Assembly: GCF_000204055.1 (NCBI RefSeq) | Contig: NW_006768773.1 | Location: forward strand, 775,879 to 839,878 | Direction: 5' to 3' | Length of the DNA stretch: 64,000 bases | From: Melampsora larici-populina 98AG31 | Taxonomy: Eukaryota > Basidiomycota > Pucciniomycetes > Pucciniales > Melampsoraceae | Part shown: piece by piece, positions 31,531-44,600 of the stretch | Layout: every line of letters starts with the position of its first letter | Position numbering within the stretch: the stretch's first letter is position 1 | Position numbers and translations under genes: made by a program | The notes under the pieces: model-generated | The model's input: the letters and a program-made list of their open reading frames with translations, nothing else | Databases searched by the model: none | What the model was told of the DNA's origin: nothing

Positions 31531-34500
31531 ATGTCTTCTTCTCCTATCGACGCTGGATCTCCTTCTGACTCGTCATTAACCAACGACTCGAACAATGTTT
31601 CAAACGTTTCATCCCCGGCCTCATCTCTATCGTCTAATTCCAGTTCTAGGACTGTTCATCCACCTTCTGCTTCTACTCAAGACTCCATTATCGACGAGTC
31701 ATCTCCAATCATGGCAACCTCAACTAATTTCGCTGATGACAAAATCAAAATCCCTCAACTCACCGATGGCCAATTTCCTCATTGGAACAAGCGCTTGCAC
31801 TTTGCGCTTCAGACACGGGGTTTATTGAGCTTTCTCACCAATGATACTCCTCCGACTGAACCAGCTGAATTGTTACTTTACCGACGTCAACAAGGACGTG
31901 TTATGGAACTCATTGTCAACTCTCTGGACGCCGCTAACAATGCGCTTGTTCAAATCACCGACACTCCTAAGAAGGCTTATGAAACTTTGTCTAAAGCACA
32001 CGGTAGTAGTGGCGGAGTTTTGGCAGCTGCTGCTATATGCAAAATAGCTACTGCACGCCTCGAGCCGGGTCAATCTCTTGCTGATTTCATTACTAGAATC
32101 AGAAAGTTGCACAATCAGTTAGCTCAGTACGCTGCTGAGGATAAGGACATAGCTCTTTCTTCGAAACTCTTGGCTATTTTTCTTCTCAACGGCTTAGGAA
32201 AGGATTTCGACTTTATCACTGCCCCTTTCTTCGCGGATCTCTCCAAACTTACGGTTCAGTCAGTAATGGATCGACTCGTGTTGGAAACCGCGAAACAGTC
32301 TTCTTCGGGAACCATTTCTTCATCGGTATCTGCTTTCAATGTCAAAGTTGCTACTCCATCATCTGCCAGCGCCAACACCCGTGGTGGTTGAAAAATTGGT
32401 CCTGGACCGAATGATTTGTGTAACCTCGAAAACCATCGAGGTCTGCCTCACACGAACCGGAATTGTCATGCTCAAAATGGACAAAAACGTGCTAAATCAG
32501 GAGTATCGTCTGGCTTATCTGATTCTGAGATGGCAAAGAGATACTTGGCCATTGAGGCTGCTCATTCAGCAAAGAAGAACGCTTCTGCGGCTGCCGCTTT
32601 CAACGTCACCACTAGCAATCAGTTCAGCGCTCTTGAGCTCGCTGATGATTTCCCGGATGAAGGTTTTGCAGCTCATGCTTACATGGCGGCTGACACGATT
32701 TCGTCCTTTGGAACGATCCTTGCCGACACTGCTGCATCTCGAAACATAGTCTCAGATCGACGATTATTCAGTCAGTTGAAACCAATTGCTCCAGTCAAGG
32801 TCACCGGCATTTCAAACACTCCTCAATATGCGACCCACCTTGGTACTATCGTCATCCCTGGATTCTCGGAAGTGAATCATCGAGAGTTGGACATTTTGAT
32901 TCCTGAGGTTCTTTATGTACCTACTATGACTGTGAATCTGCTATCTTTAAGCCAATTATGTGCGAATGGAGCATCTTTTACTGGTTCTGAGGATAGTCTG
33001 ACTGTGACTGGTTTATCTGGTGGAGCTTATTTTGTTTGTATGAAAACCAATGATGATAAGTTATGGGAGAGTAAGGTTCGTATTTCACCAACAGTTTATG
33101 CCTACTCTGCTTCAACTGAGCGTTGGCATCATCGTCTAGGTCACCTTCATTACGACGCCATTCAACGTTTAGCTGCAAAAGGAGATATTACTATTTCTTC
33201 CAAATCTCCTTGTTTTACTTGTCAGCGGGCCAAAATATCCCGTCTTCCATTCAAATCTCATTTTCCCGTCTCAACTATTGTTTTGAATAGAATTCACTCC
33301 GACGTTATGGGTCCCTTTCCTACATCCTTAGGAGGAGCAAAATATTTACTTAGTTTCATAGATGATTGTTCTAGATTTGCTACTATTTTTCCCATTAAAG
33401 CCAAATCTGATGTTTTCAACTGTTTTGTGAAGTATAAAACATATGTAGAAGTGTTGTTTGGGTGCAAGATCAAAATTCTACACAGCGATAGAGGAGGTGA
33501 ATATCAGTCAAACACGTTTCTCAACTATCTCTCAGCAAATGGAATTGCTTTAGAACAAGGTCCAGCTGAAACTCCGGAACAAAATTCAGTTTTGGAAAGA
33601 TACAATAGAAGTCTTATTGAACGTGTTCGATGCAATCTCCATCACGCTAAATTACCAACCAACTTATGGGCTGAAATAGCTTTGGCAACGACTTACACCC
33701 TCAACCACTCACCCCATTCTTTTCTAAATTATGATACTCCATTACGAAAATGGAATTCGTTTATCCCAGGTCAAGGCTCACATGGGCCTGACCCAGCATT
33801 TTTAAGAACGTTGGGGTGCTTGGCAATTTATCTAGCTCCGCGAACTTCCGGAAAGCTCGGGTTAAAAGGTAGAGATGGTGTATTGATCGGATATGAGAGT
33901 GGAGCTAAGGCCTACAGAGTGTTGGATTTGACGGATAGAAAAATCATCATCACCAGATCGGTTATCTTTAATGAAGATTCGTTTCCGTTCGCGTCTTTGC
34001 CTTCCCAATCTGAATCGCCATCATTCGTCATCGTTCAAGACACGGGTATGGATATTCCCTTAACTTCAGCTTCCATTCCTCCCTCGAATTCTCAATCATC
34101 TTCTTCACCCTCTTCTATTCCTTTATCTGCTTCTGTTTCCAATCCTCCTATTTTATCTACACCTGATAGAGTATCTTCGTTTAAAAATGTTCAAGATGAT
34201 TTATCAAATAGTCCTATTAGTCCTGCAGTTCTTAAAACACTTGTCTTACCTTCAATTCATTCTTCTACATCGCATCAATCTCCTACTCAAAGATTAACTA
34301 CCAGTACAACATCGGAGTCCATTAATCGAAACGATCGTCCTGTCAGAAACACAAGTAAGCCTCAAAGATTAGGGAATTTCATTGGTCATGTGGGAATAGA
34401 TGCCAACGATGAACCTACTTACAAACAGGCCATGGAAGCTCCTGACGCTGATGAATGGAAGAAAGCCATGAAAGTGGAATTCGACTCTCTTACTCGACAT

Positions 34501-35985
34501 CGTGTTGGCAAATTAGTTGCTCGTCCTGAAGGCGCTAGGGTGATTGGTGGTATGTGGGTATTAAAGAAGAAAAGAGATGAAAAAGGTGTGGTCTTAAAGT
34601 ACAAAGCTCGTTGGGTTTGCTTTGGAAATTGTCAAATCGAAGGAGTTGATTATCATGATACTTACTTGGCCGTCGGTAAGACTGATACTTTACGTCTGAT
34701 GGTTGCTCTTGCTGCCTATATGCGCTTATCAGTTGTTCAATTTGACATTATGACTGCTTTCTTACATGGGATAATGAAAGAACAAGTTTACATCCAACAA
34801 GTTAAAGGGTTTGTGGAGCCTGGTTGTGAAGGAATGGTTTGGCAACTTGGAAAATCTCTCTATGGAACGTGTCAAGGAGCTCGAGATTTCAGCAATGACT
34901 TACGCGGCAAACTCTTATCTTTTGGTTTCAAAACATCCAAAGCAGATAGTTGTCTTTTCATTTTTCGACGCGGCAAGCATTTTATTTATTTACACATGCA
35001 CGTTGATGATGGATTTATCATTTCAAACTCTGATCACCTAGTTGAAGAATTTCGTACTCATCTTTTAAAATCTTATGAATTAAAATGGAAGCCCAAACCA
35101 ACTCTTCACCTTGGAATGCGAATTCAATACCTCGATGATGGTGCTATGTCATTAGATCAATCTCATTACTTACAAGAAATGATCGACAAATTCGGTATGG
35201 ATAATTTGAATCCCGTCAAAATCCCATTTCCTATTGGTCTCAAGCTCAAATTAGGTTCGGCAGAAGAAGTTGCCTCTGCATCATACCTCCCTTTTCAATC
35301 TTTGATCGGTTCTTTAAATTGGGCAGCAGTCAGCACTAGACCCGACATCGCATATGCAGTTAGCCAACTTTTGCGTTTTAATTCATGTTATACGTTTGAA
35401 CATTGGAATGCGGCGAAACACGTTGTGCGTTACATCAGGGGTACTTTAAATAAGGGTATTTTGTTTAAAGGTTCTTTTCCGGCTGATTTGAAGGGGTTTG
35501 GTGATGCAGACTATGCAAATGATTTGCTGGATAGACGTTCGGTGACAGGTTATTTATTTACTTTTGGGGGTGCTGTTATTTCTTGGAGAAGTCGTCGTCA
35601 AAAGTCCACTGCTCTCTCAACAACCGAGGCAGAGTATATGGCTTTATCAGATTGTGCCAGGCATGCTATTTGGTTTAAGACGTTATTTAGAGAATTAAAC
35701 TTACCTGTTTCTGCTGTTCCTATTTTGTCTGTTGGGGATGCGATTCAACTTTTTAACGACAATAGAGGCACTGTTTTATTATCAAAGGAACCTGTTATTA
35801 ATGATAGGTCTAAGCATATAGACGTTAGATATCATTTCATTAGGGATCATGTGAAGCTTAAAAGTATTGTTACTAATCACGTGCCTACCACCGAAATGCC
35901 AGCAGATATTCTTACTAAACCTTTGTCTATTGATGCTTTTGAACGCTGTTGCAAGCAAGTTGCTAATGTGGAGTGCTTGAGTTAG
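31531..35985 (+). pseudogene. Copia gag-pol, copy 1, one nonsense codon
   Basis: The 1485-codon frame is cut by TGA at 32389-32391 just after gag; copy 2 has CGA at this place. Order: gag (DGQFPHWNKRLHFAL, LADFITRIRKLHNQL), a zinc-knuckle remnant lacking its second Cys, and a protease-like ADTAAS in place of D(S/T)GA. Integrase follows with HHCC (HHRLGHLH, CFTCQ) and DDE (HSDVMG, LHSDRGGEY, LERYN), then reverse transcriptase (WVLKKKRDEKG, FDIMTAFLHG, HVDDGF) and RNase H (GDADYAND, LSTTEAEYMALSD). This is the Ty1-copia arrangement with integrase before reverse transcriptase. The stop should prevent pol production unless read through. Confidence 0.9.
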
Positions 35986-35992
35986 GGGGGAA

Positions 35993-36419
35993 CATTGCTC
36001 AAATATGATCTAAATCAAATTAGTGTTATTTCATCTCTTGTCTGTTCTCTGTTTCATTTGATTTCTATGTGATCATCCTGCGAGATGTCTTGTTTGTTTC
36101 TTATTTGATTTCTTTGTCTTTGTGCGTTTGTTAACTCTCACGGTTATGTTTCTCTAGACTATATAAACCTCCCTGAGTCACCAGATGCTTCGTACATTAT
36201 CTGTTCGAAGCTTCATCATCTGATACACAAGCTAACTTAGACGTGCTTGTGCATCCTGGTTGACTCATAGGTTAGTTTCTATTTTTGTGTTCTTCTCTAG
36301 TCATGATTTCTTTTCTGTTTGTTGTCTTTTGTGTGTTAAAGAAATACATTATCTGTTCGAAGCTTCATCATCTGATACACAAGCTAACTTAGACGTGCTT
36401 GTGCATCCTGGTTGACTCA
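35993..36419 (+). repeat. Central copia LTR, 427 bp
   Basis: It is almost identical to the third LTR and has the same length. Its first two bases read CA instead of TG. A 75-bp block (ACATTATCTGTTCGAAGC to GACTCATA) occurs twice within each full LTR. It serves at once as 3' LTR of copy 1 and 5' LTR of copy 2. Confidence 0.9.
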
Positions 36420-36421
36420 TA

Positions 36422-36432
36422 GGTTATGAGCC
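36422..36432 (+). promoter_or_regulatory. Copia primer-binding site, half-tRNA type
   Basis: GGTTATGAGCC directly follows the central LTR and is complementary to GGCTCATAACC, the anticodon region of initiator tRNA-Met. That points to priming by a tRNA-Met half, known for Drosophila copia. The site is deleted in copy 1. Confidence 0.65.
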
Positions 36433-36567
36433 TTGTTACCGAGTAACACACAGGATTCTACAAACGCGTCACGGGTATATCCTCTGGGAACTACCTTACC
36501 TTTCCTCTCTTTTTTGTGAAAACTATCTTCATCAAAAGCTTGTATCTCGTATCTTACGAATTATCAG

Positions 36568-39500
36568 ATGTCTTCTTCTCCTATCGACGCTGGATCTCCT
36601 TCCGACTCGTCATTAACCAACGACTCGAACAACGTTTCAAACGTTTCATCCCCGGCCTCATCTCTATCGTCTAATTCCAGTTCTAGGACTGTTCATCCAC
36701 CTTCTGCTTCTACTCAAGACTCCATTATCGACGAGTCATCTCCAATCATGGCAACCTAGACTAATTTCGCTGATGACAAAATCAAAATCCCTCAACTCAC
36801 CGATGGCCAATTTCCTCATTGGAACAAGCGCTTGCACTTTGCGCTTCAGACACGGGGTTTATTGAGCTTTCTCACCAATGATACTCCTCCGACTGAACCA
36901 GCTGAATTGTTACTTTACCGACGTCAACAAGGACGTGTTATGGAACTCATTGTCAACTCTCTGGACGCCGCTAACGATGCGCTTGTTCAAATCACCGACA
37001 CTCCTAAGAAGGCTTATGAAACTTTGTCTAAAGCACACGGTAGTAGTGGCGGAGTTTTGGCAGCTGCTGCTATATGCGAAATAGCTACTGCACGCCTCGA
37101 GCCGGGTCAATCTCTTGCTGATTTCATTACTAGAATCAGAAAGTTGCACAATCAGTTAGCTCAGTACGCTGCTGAGGATAAGGACATAGCTCTTTCTTCG
37201 AAACTCTTGGCTATTTTTCTTCTCAATGGCTTAGGAAAGGATTTCGACTTTATCACTGCCCCTTTCTTCGCGGATCTCTCCAAACTTACGGTTCAGTCAG
37301 TAATGGATCGACTCGTGTTGGAAACCGCGAAACAGTCTTCTTTGGGAACCATTTCTTCATCGGTATCTGCTTTCAATGTCAAAGTTGCTACTCCATCATC
37401 TGCCAGCGCCAACACCCGTGGTGGTCGAAAAATTGGTCCTGGACCGAATGATTTGTGTAACCTCGAAAACCATCGAGGTCTGCCTCACACGAACCGGAAT
37501 TGTCATGCTCAAAATGGACAAAAACGTGCTAAATCAGGAGTATCGTCTGGCTTATCTGATTCTGAGATGGCAAAGAGATACTTGGCCATTGAGGCTGCTC
37601 ATTCAGCAAAGAAGAACGCTTCTGCGGCTGCCGCTTTCAACGTCACCACTAGCAATCAGTTCAGCGCTCTTGAGCTCGCTGATGATTTCCCGGATGAAGG
37701 TTTTGCAGCTCATGCTTACATGGCGGCTGACACGATTTCGTCCTTTGGAACGATCCTTGCCGACACTGCTGCATCTCGAAACATAGTCTCAGATCGACGA
37801 TTATTCAGTCAGTTGAAACCAATTGCTCCAGTCAAGGTCACCGGCATTTCAAACACTCCTCAATATGCGACCCACCTTGGTACTATCGTCATCCCTGGAT
37901 TCTCGGAAGTGAATCATCGAGAGTTGGACATTTTGATTCCTGAGGTTCTTTATGTACCTACTATGACTGTGAATCTGCTATCTTTAAGCCAATTATGTGC
38001 GAATGGAGCATCTTTTACTGGTTCTGAGGATAGTCTGACTGTGACTGGTTTATCTGGTGGAGCTTATTTTGTTTGTATGAAAACCAATGATGATAAGTTA
38101 TGGGAGAGTAAGGTTCGTATTTCACCAACAGTTTATGCCTACTCTGCTTCAACTGAGCGTTGGCATCATCGTCTAGGTCACCTTCATTACGACGCCATTC
38201 AACGTTTAGCTGCAAAAGGAGATATTACTATTTCTTCCAAATCTCCTTGTTTTACTTGTCAGCGGGCCAAAATATCCCGTCTTCCATTCAAATCTCATTT
38301 TCCCGTCTCAACTATTGTTTTGAATAGAATTCACTCCGACGTTATGGGTCCCTTTCCTACATCCTTAGGAGGAGCAAAATATTTACTTAGTTTCATAGAT
38401 GATTGTTCTAGATTTGCTACTATTTTTCCCATTAAAGCCAAATCTGATGTTTTCAACTGTTTTGTGAAGTATAAAACATATGTAGAAGTGTTGTTTGGGT
38501 GCAAGATCAAAATTCTACACAGCGATAGAGGAGGTGAATATCAGTCAAACACGTTTCTCAACTATCTCTCAGCAAATGGAATTGCTTTAGAACAAGGTCC
38601 AGCTGAAACTCCGGAACAAAATTCAGTTTCGGAAAGATACAATAGAAGTCTTATTGAACGTGTTTGATGCAATCTCCATCACGCTAAATTACCAACCAAC
38701 TTATGGGCTGAAATAGCTTTGGCAACGACTTACACCCTCAACCACTCACCCCATTCTTTTCTAAATTATGATACTCCATTACGAAAATGGAATTCGTTTA
38801 TCCCAGGTCAAGGCTCACATGGGCCTGACCCAGCATTTTTAAGAACGTTGGGGTGCTTGGCAATTTATCTAGCTCCGCGAACTTCCGGAAAGCTCGGGTT
38901 AAAAGGTAGAGATGGTGTATTGATCGGATATGAGAGTGGAGCTAAGGCCTACAGAGTGTTGGATTTGACGGATAGAAAAATCATCATCACCAGATCGGTT
39001 ATCTTTAATGAAGATTCGTTTCCGTTCGCGTCTTTGCCTTCCCAATCTGAATCGCCATCATTCATCATCATTCAAGACACGGGTATGGATATTCCCTTAA
39101 CTTCAGCTTCCATTCCTCCCTCGAATTCTCAATCATCTTCTTCACCCTCTTCTATTCCTTTATCTGCTTCTGTTTCCAATCCTCCTATTTTATCTACACC
39201 TGATAGAGTATCTTTGTTTAAAAATGTTCAAGATGATTTATCAAATAGTCCTATTAGTCCTGCAGTTCTTAAAACACTTGTCTTACCTTCAATTCATTCT
39301 TCTACATCGCATCAATCTCCTACTCGAAGATCAACTACCAGTACAACATCGGAGTCCATTAATCGAAACGATCGTCCTGTCAGAAACACAAGTAAGCCTC
39401 AAAGATTAGGGAATTTCATTGGTCATGTGGGAATAGATGCCAACGATGAACCTACTTACAAACAGGCCATGGAAGCTCCTGACGCTGATGAATGGAAGAA

Positions 39501-41022
39501 AGCCATGAAAGTGGAATTCGACTCTCTTACTCGACATCGTGTTGGCAAATTAGTTGCTCGTCCTGAAGGCGCTAGGGTGATTGGTGGTATGTGGGTATTA
39601 AAGAAGAAAAGAGATGAAAAAGGTGTGGTCTTAAAGTACAAAGCTTGTTGGGTTTGCTTTGGAAATCGTCAAATCGAAGGAGTTGATTATCATGATACTT
39701 ACTCGGCCGTCGGTAAGACTGATACTTTACGTCTGATGGTTGCTCTTGCTGCCTATATGCGCTTATCAGTTGTTCAATTTGACATTATGACTGCTTTCTT
39801 ACATGGGATAATGAAAGAACAAGTTTACATCCAACAAGTTAAAGGGTTTGTGGAGCCTGGTTGTGAAGGAATGGTTTGGCAACTTGGAAAATCTCTCTAT
39901 GGAACGTTTCAAGGAGCTCGAGATTTCAGCGATGACTTACGCGGCAAACTCTTATCTTTCGGTTTCAAAACATCCAAAGCAGATAGTTGTCTTTTCATTT
40001 TTCGACGCGGCAAGCATTTTATTCATTTACACATGCACGTTGATGATGGATTTATCATTTCAAACTCTGATCACCTAGTTGAAGAATTTCGTACTCATCT
40101 TTTAAAATCTTATGAATTAAAATGGAAGCCCAAACCAACTCTTCACCTTGGAATGCGAATTCAATACCTCGATGATGGTGCTATGTCATTAGATCAATCT
40201 CATTACTTACAAGAAATGATCGACAAATTCGGTATGGATAATTTGAATCCCGTCAAAATCCCATTTCCTATTGGTCTCAAGCTCAAATTAGGTTCGGCAG
40301 AAGAAGTTGCCTCTGCATCATACCTCCCTTTTCAATCTTTGATCGGTTCTTTAAATTGGGCAGCAGTCAGCACTAGACCCGACATCGCATATGCAGTTAG
40401 CCAACTTTCGCGTTTTAATTCATGTTATACATTTGAACATTGGAATGCGGCGAAACACGTTGTGCGTTACATCAGGGGTACTTTAAATAAGGGTATTTTG
40501 TTTAAAGGTTCTTTTCCGGCTGATTTGAAGGGGTTTGGTGATGCAGACTATGCAAATGATTTGCTGGATAGACGTTTGGTGACAGGTTATTTATTTACTT
40601 TTGGGGGTGCTGTTATTTCTTGGAGAAGTCGTCGTCAAAAGTCCACTGCTCTCTCAACAACCGAGGCAGAGTATATGGCTTTATCAGATTGTGCCAGGCA
40701 TGCTATTTGGTTTAAGACGTTAGTTAGAGAATTAAACTTACCTGTTTCTGCTGTTCCTATTTTGTCTGTTGGGGATGCGATTCAACTTTTTAACAACAAT
40801 AGAGGCACTGTTTTATTATCAAAGGAACCTGTTATTAATGATAGGTCTAAGCATATAGACGTTAGATATCATTTCATTAGGGATCATGTGAAGCTTAAAA
40901 GTATTGTTACTAATCACGTGCCTACCACCGAAATGCCAGCGGATATTCTTACTAAACCTTTGTCTATTGATGCTTTTGAACGCTGTTGCAAGCAAGTTGC
41001 TAATGTGGAGTGCTCGAGTTAG
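36568..41022 (+). pseudogene. Copia gag-pol, copy 2, two nonsense codons
   Basis: It has the same 1485-codon layout as copy 1. TAG at 36757-36759 cuts the gag N terminus, where copy 1 has a Ser codon. TGA at 38665-38667 follows the integrase catalytic Glu, where copy 1 has CGA. The copy-1 stop is absent. Some residues differ from copy 1 towards the usual family form (SERYN at the integrase Glu). Both copies share the HVDD variant of the reverse-transcriptase active site. It lies between the central and third LTR and has an intact primer-binding region. Confidence 0.9.
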
Positions 41023-41029
41023 GGGGGAA

Positions 41030-41456
41030 TGTTGCTCAAATATGATCTAAATCAAATTAGTGTTATTTCATCTCTTGTCTGTTCTCTGTTTCATTTGATT
41101 TCTATGTGATCATCCTGCGAGATGTCTTGTTTGTTTCTTATTTGATTTCTTTGTCTTTGTGCGTTTGTTAACTCTCACGGTTATGTTTCTCTAGACTATA
41201 TAAGCCTCCCTGAGTCACCAGATGCTTCGTACATTATCTGTTTGAAGCTTCATCATCTGATACACAAGCTAACTTAGACGTGCTTGTGCATCCTGGTTGA
41301 CTCATAGGTTAGTTTCTATTTTTGTGTTCTTCTCTAGTCATGATTTCTTTTCTGTTTGTTGTCTTTTGTGTGTTAAAGAAATACATTATCTGTTCGAAGC
41401 TTCATCATCTGATACACAAGCTAACTTAGACGTGCTTGTGCATCCTGGTTGACTCA
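41030..41456 (+). repeat. Third copia LTR, 427 bp
   Basis: TGTTGCTC start, GACTCA end, preceded by the polypurine tract. Few differences from the central LTR are seen, which suggests recent origin. Confidence 0.9.
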
Positions 41457-41630
41457 TAGAAACACCAGGCAGCGCCAGTGGCTCGTCATAAGAGGAGAGC
41501 ATACAATAACAGTCATAAAACACAAGGTAGGGGCATAGGTCACAAACAAGGAAGAACGTAGAGAAAACAAGAAAGGAGGAAGAAAACCAACTGGACAAAT
41601 TGGTTCAAAGCATCAATAACAGGTACTAAA

Positions 41631-44600
41631 TCATTGACTCTGAGCCCAATGATCCAATTGCGCTTGATACTTGCCAATCCAAGCAGGTACATTGGTCGCT
41701 GTGATTGTAGGTGAGAGGGAGTCACCGTAGATTTCAGGAAATGGAAGTGCCCCCGCCACACCACTCAAATTGGCGAAGTGATCACCGTTTACAAAGGCCA
41801 AAATGATAGGATTATTCCTGTTGGGTGCCGTGCAATAAGGGAAAAAGGTGTAACAATTCGATTTGATCGGGTTGAAGAGAATGACCGGGCACTCGTAAAC
41901 ACTGGCAATGACGTAGCCCAAGTAGGGCATACACATCCAGTACTCTTGTCCACATTTGACTTCCTGAGGTTCAAGCCGATGAATAAGATCATCCACTATC
42001 TCGGTTGCCGCTGGTGCCGTACGCCGAGTTACCATACGCCAAGATTGCATTCCGGGCCCAGTCGATATAAGCTGTTCATGAATGTCGCGATGGGCGATAA
42101 GTTCTTCACGTAAATGGCGACGCACTAATACATAAGAGTCTTCTTTGTGACAGCGCAGGGCATTTGCAATGGCGTAGAATCCGCAGTTTCCAAAGGGTGG
42201 TGGGTTGTATACAGATTTGATGTGAGGAATGACAATACAAGGCAATTGCTTCAAGATTCGTTGTTCCGCCGGTTTCACCAGGGAGCTTTTTTCCAAAGCG
42301 CGAACAAGAGCAGAAGATGGATTACTGGCGACTACCGAGGTGATGGTAGGATGTTTGACTTTCTTCTTGACGTTGCGCGGATCAGCGAATGTTGTAATAT
42401 CTTGAGGCATTGGAAATACAGCCACCCCAAAATCTCGGCTAGATTCCAATGTCACCTTCACTTGTGGGTCCCTTCGATCTAAGTTCAAATCTTCAGCTAT
42501 TAAACAAGTAGCAAGTTCGGGGATGAGGACTTTTCGAAGAAATGAATCTGGGGAGAGAGGCGCGGCTTTATGTGCATCTAGGTGATGTGGCGATGTTTTA
42601 ACGTTAATGAAGATGGCCTCGAGTGTTCTTACAAACACCTCATAACCTTCATAACCGTAACTGTTGAAAACATAAAAGTTAGAGCTTAAGCAAAGAGTCA
42701 TTAAACAGACTGGATAGTACTCACTATCCGGGCTGCTCGACCTCAAAGTTTCCCCCTAGCGTCATGCAGTCATTACGAGCACCGTTTTGTGATTTGGATT
42801 CGGCGTAAACGAGGTAAGGCGATGTTACAGTTTTGTTGATGATATCGCTCAAAAATCCTGTATATTTCTTGATATGTCTTTGTGTTCCAACCAAAAACCA
42901 TCAAAGTCAGTCAAGTACATATGGTTGGTATGCGTGGAATGCGTCTTACTCTGGTAAACCTTTGAAATCTATCACGGTGGGCCATCCTTTGCTCACCCCC
43001 AGAGGAATAGTCTCACATTCAGCTTGATGTAAATAACAAAACTCGGCCGTTTGCGTCCACTGTGCAAAATAAAGGTCAGAATGGTATCTGAACAAATATA
43101 AAATATAAATTACTTACCAACAATTGGTGGCTGTTTGGCATTCCCAAGAGAAGACCTTTGAGATCGGTGAGCTTTTTTGAAGGAATCGCAGGGAGAGGTT
43201 CATCACAGAAAGGACATTGGTCTTCGTCTGGTAGGTCTTCCTCTTCGTCTTCGAAATCTGAATCTTCCAAAAATTCGAAAGACTCTGCTGACTTGGTTTC
43301 ACTTGCTGCTGACTTGGTTTCACTTGCGTCATTGTGTTCAATCATGTCATAATAATCATCCAGAAGATCTTGTTCTTCGGCAATGACAAGTAAAACATTC
43401 AACGCAGTGGGGACGGGGATTGAGGTTGAGCTGGTGCTGGTCGAAGTCGAAGCGCCTGAGTTTTGAGTGCGACGAAGTGGACAGGTCGTGATCTTGTGAC
43501 CAGCTGTTGAGCACAGGCTGCATCTGCTAACTCGAGGACGCTTGGCGGCATCGGCTAACTCCATATCAGATTTCCATCGCCCATCTTGGGAGATTGGCCG
43601 TTTCGATTTGGCAGTTACAGCTCGAGGTCGGCCTCGAGTATTGATTTTCACTTCGGCGTTCATAATCGGGATTAGAGAATATTGGCCAGTTTGAATCAGT
43701 CCGATTTTGCCAAAAACCTTGCGAAGGGTATGTTCGGGTAGCTCCAGTAGTTGATTGAACTTGACATGTGCTGCAGCAATTAGGCCTTCATGATTATCTG
43801 GGGCAACGTCCATAGTAAGTCGCCATTGAGGATGAATCAGGTCAGGAGAGAGATAGTCCACATTGTCTCTTTGTGAGGCAATTTCGTGAGAACAGGGAAG
43901 TCCCCAGGCACCTCGAAAGGTTTGAGTGCAAGGTCTTTGAAGGGAATCGGGTAATAATTCAAACTGAACCTTGAGTTTCTTGAGGGCAAAATGAGAGAGA
44001 ACACCGTGTAGTTCTTTGAAGAACAGAGGTAGGCCTTGAAGCGTCTTAGTTTGTTCAATACCCACCAAAATCATGATCCCACTTGTTTGATGGTCTTCGA
44101 AGCGTTTGAATGCATTGAAGCATGTAATGAAATCATTGTGACGCCCATCGAGGAAGCGTTTTGCTCGATAATGACTGCCTTTGGTACGCGAGGTGGATGA
44201 ATTTCCGAAATGGGGCGTTTTCGAGGTGTATAAGGTAACAAATTTCTCAGTCCTACCAAGCCAAGTCGATTCTAAGTAGGCAAACACATCGTGAGCTCTT
44301 GCCACTTTGGTGACCGCCTTGAGGTTAGCGTCGTAATCAGCAATTGAAGTTGAAGACACAAATAAATTCCATAAGTTCATAAATTCGGTCCATTCCGCTT
44401 CTGAAAATTTGCTCTTGCAGTTTTTAGCGATGTTGTGATTGATGTGCCATACACAAAGTATGTGCACAGATTCAGGGAAGACCGTGGTGATAGCGTTGAT
44501 GAGCGCAGTTTCAGCATCCGTGACGAAAGTTTTGGGCATCTTGACAGTGGCTTTTTCGTCCTCATCTTGGTAAATGATTTCTTTGAGTTGATTCAAAGCC

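Larger units (their letters stand above)
31107..41456 (+). mobile_element. Tandem Ty1-copia elements sharing a central LTR
   Basis: The order is LTR (31107-31475), internal 1, LTR (35993-36419), internal 2, LTR (41030-41456). Both internal regions hold a 4455-nt gag-pol frame at the same register with no length difference and only scattered substitutions. A polypurine tract (TTAGGGGGGAA) precedes the second and third LTR. The first and last flanks (ACTAC and TAGAA) do not match, so this is not one simple insertion. Unequal recombination between two copies or between LTRs is the likely origin. Confidence 0.9.

Noticed and set aside
41386..41764. Minus-strand frames at the copia/MULE junction
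   Set aside because: They combine LTR sequence with the 3' end of the MULE-RTC4-OTU exon in other frames.
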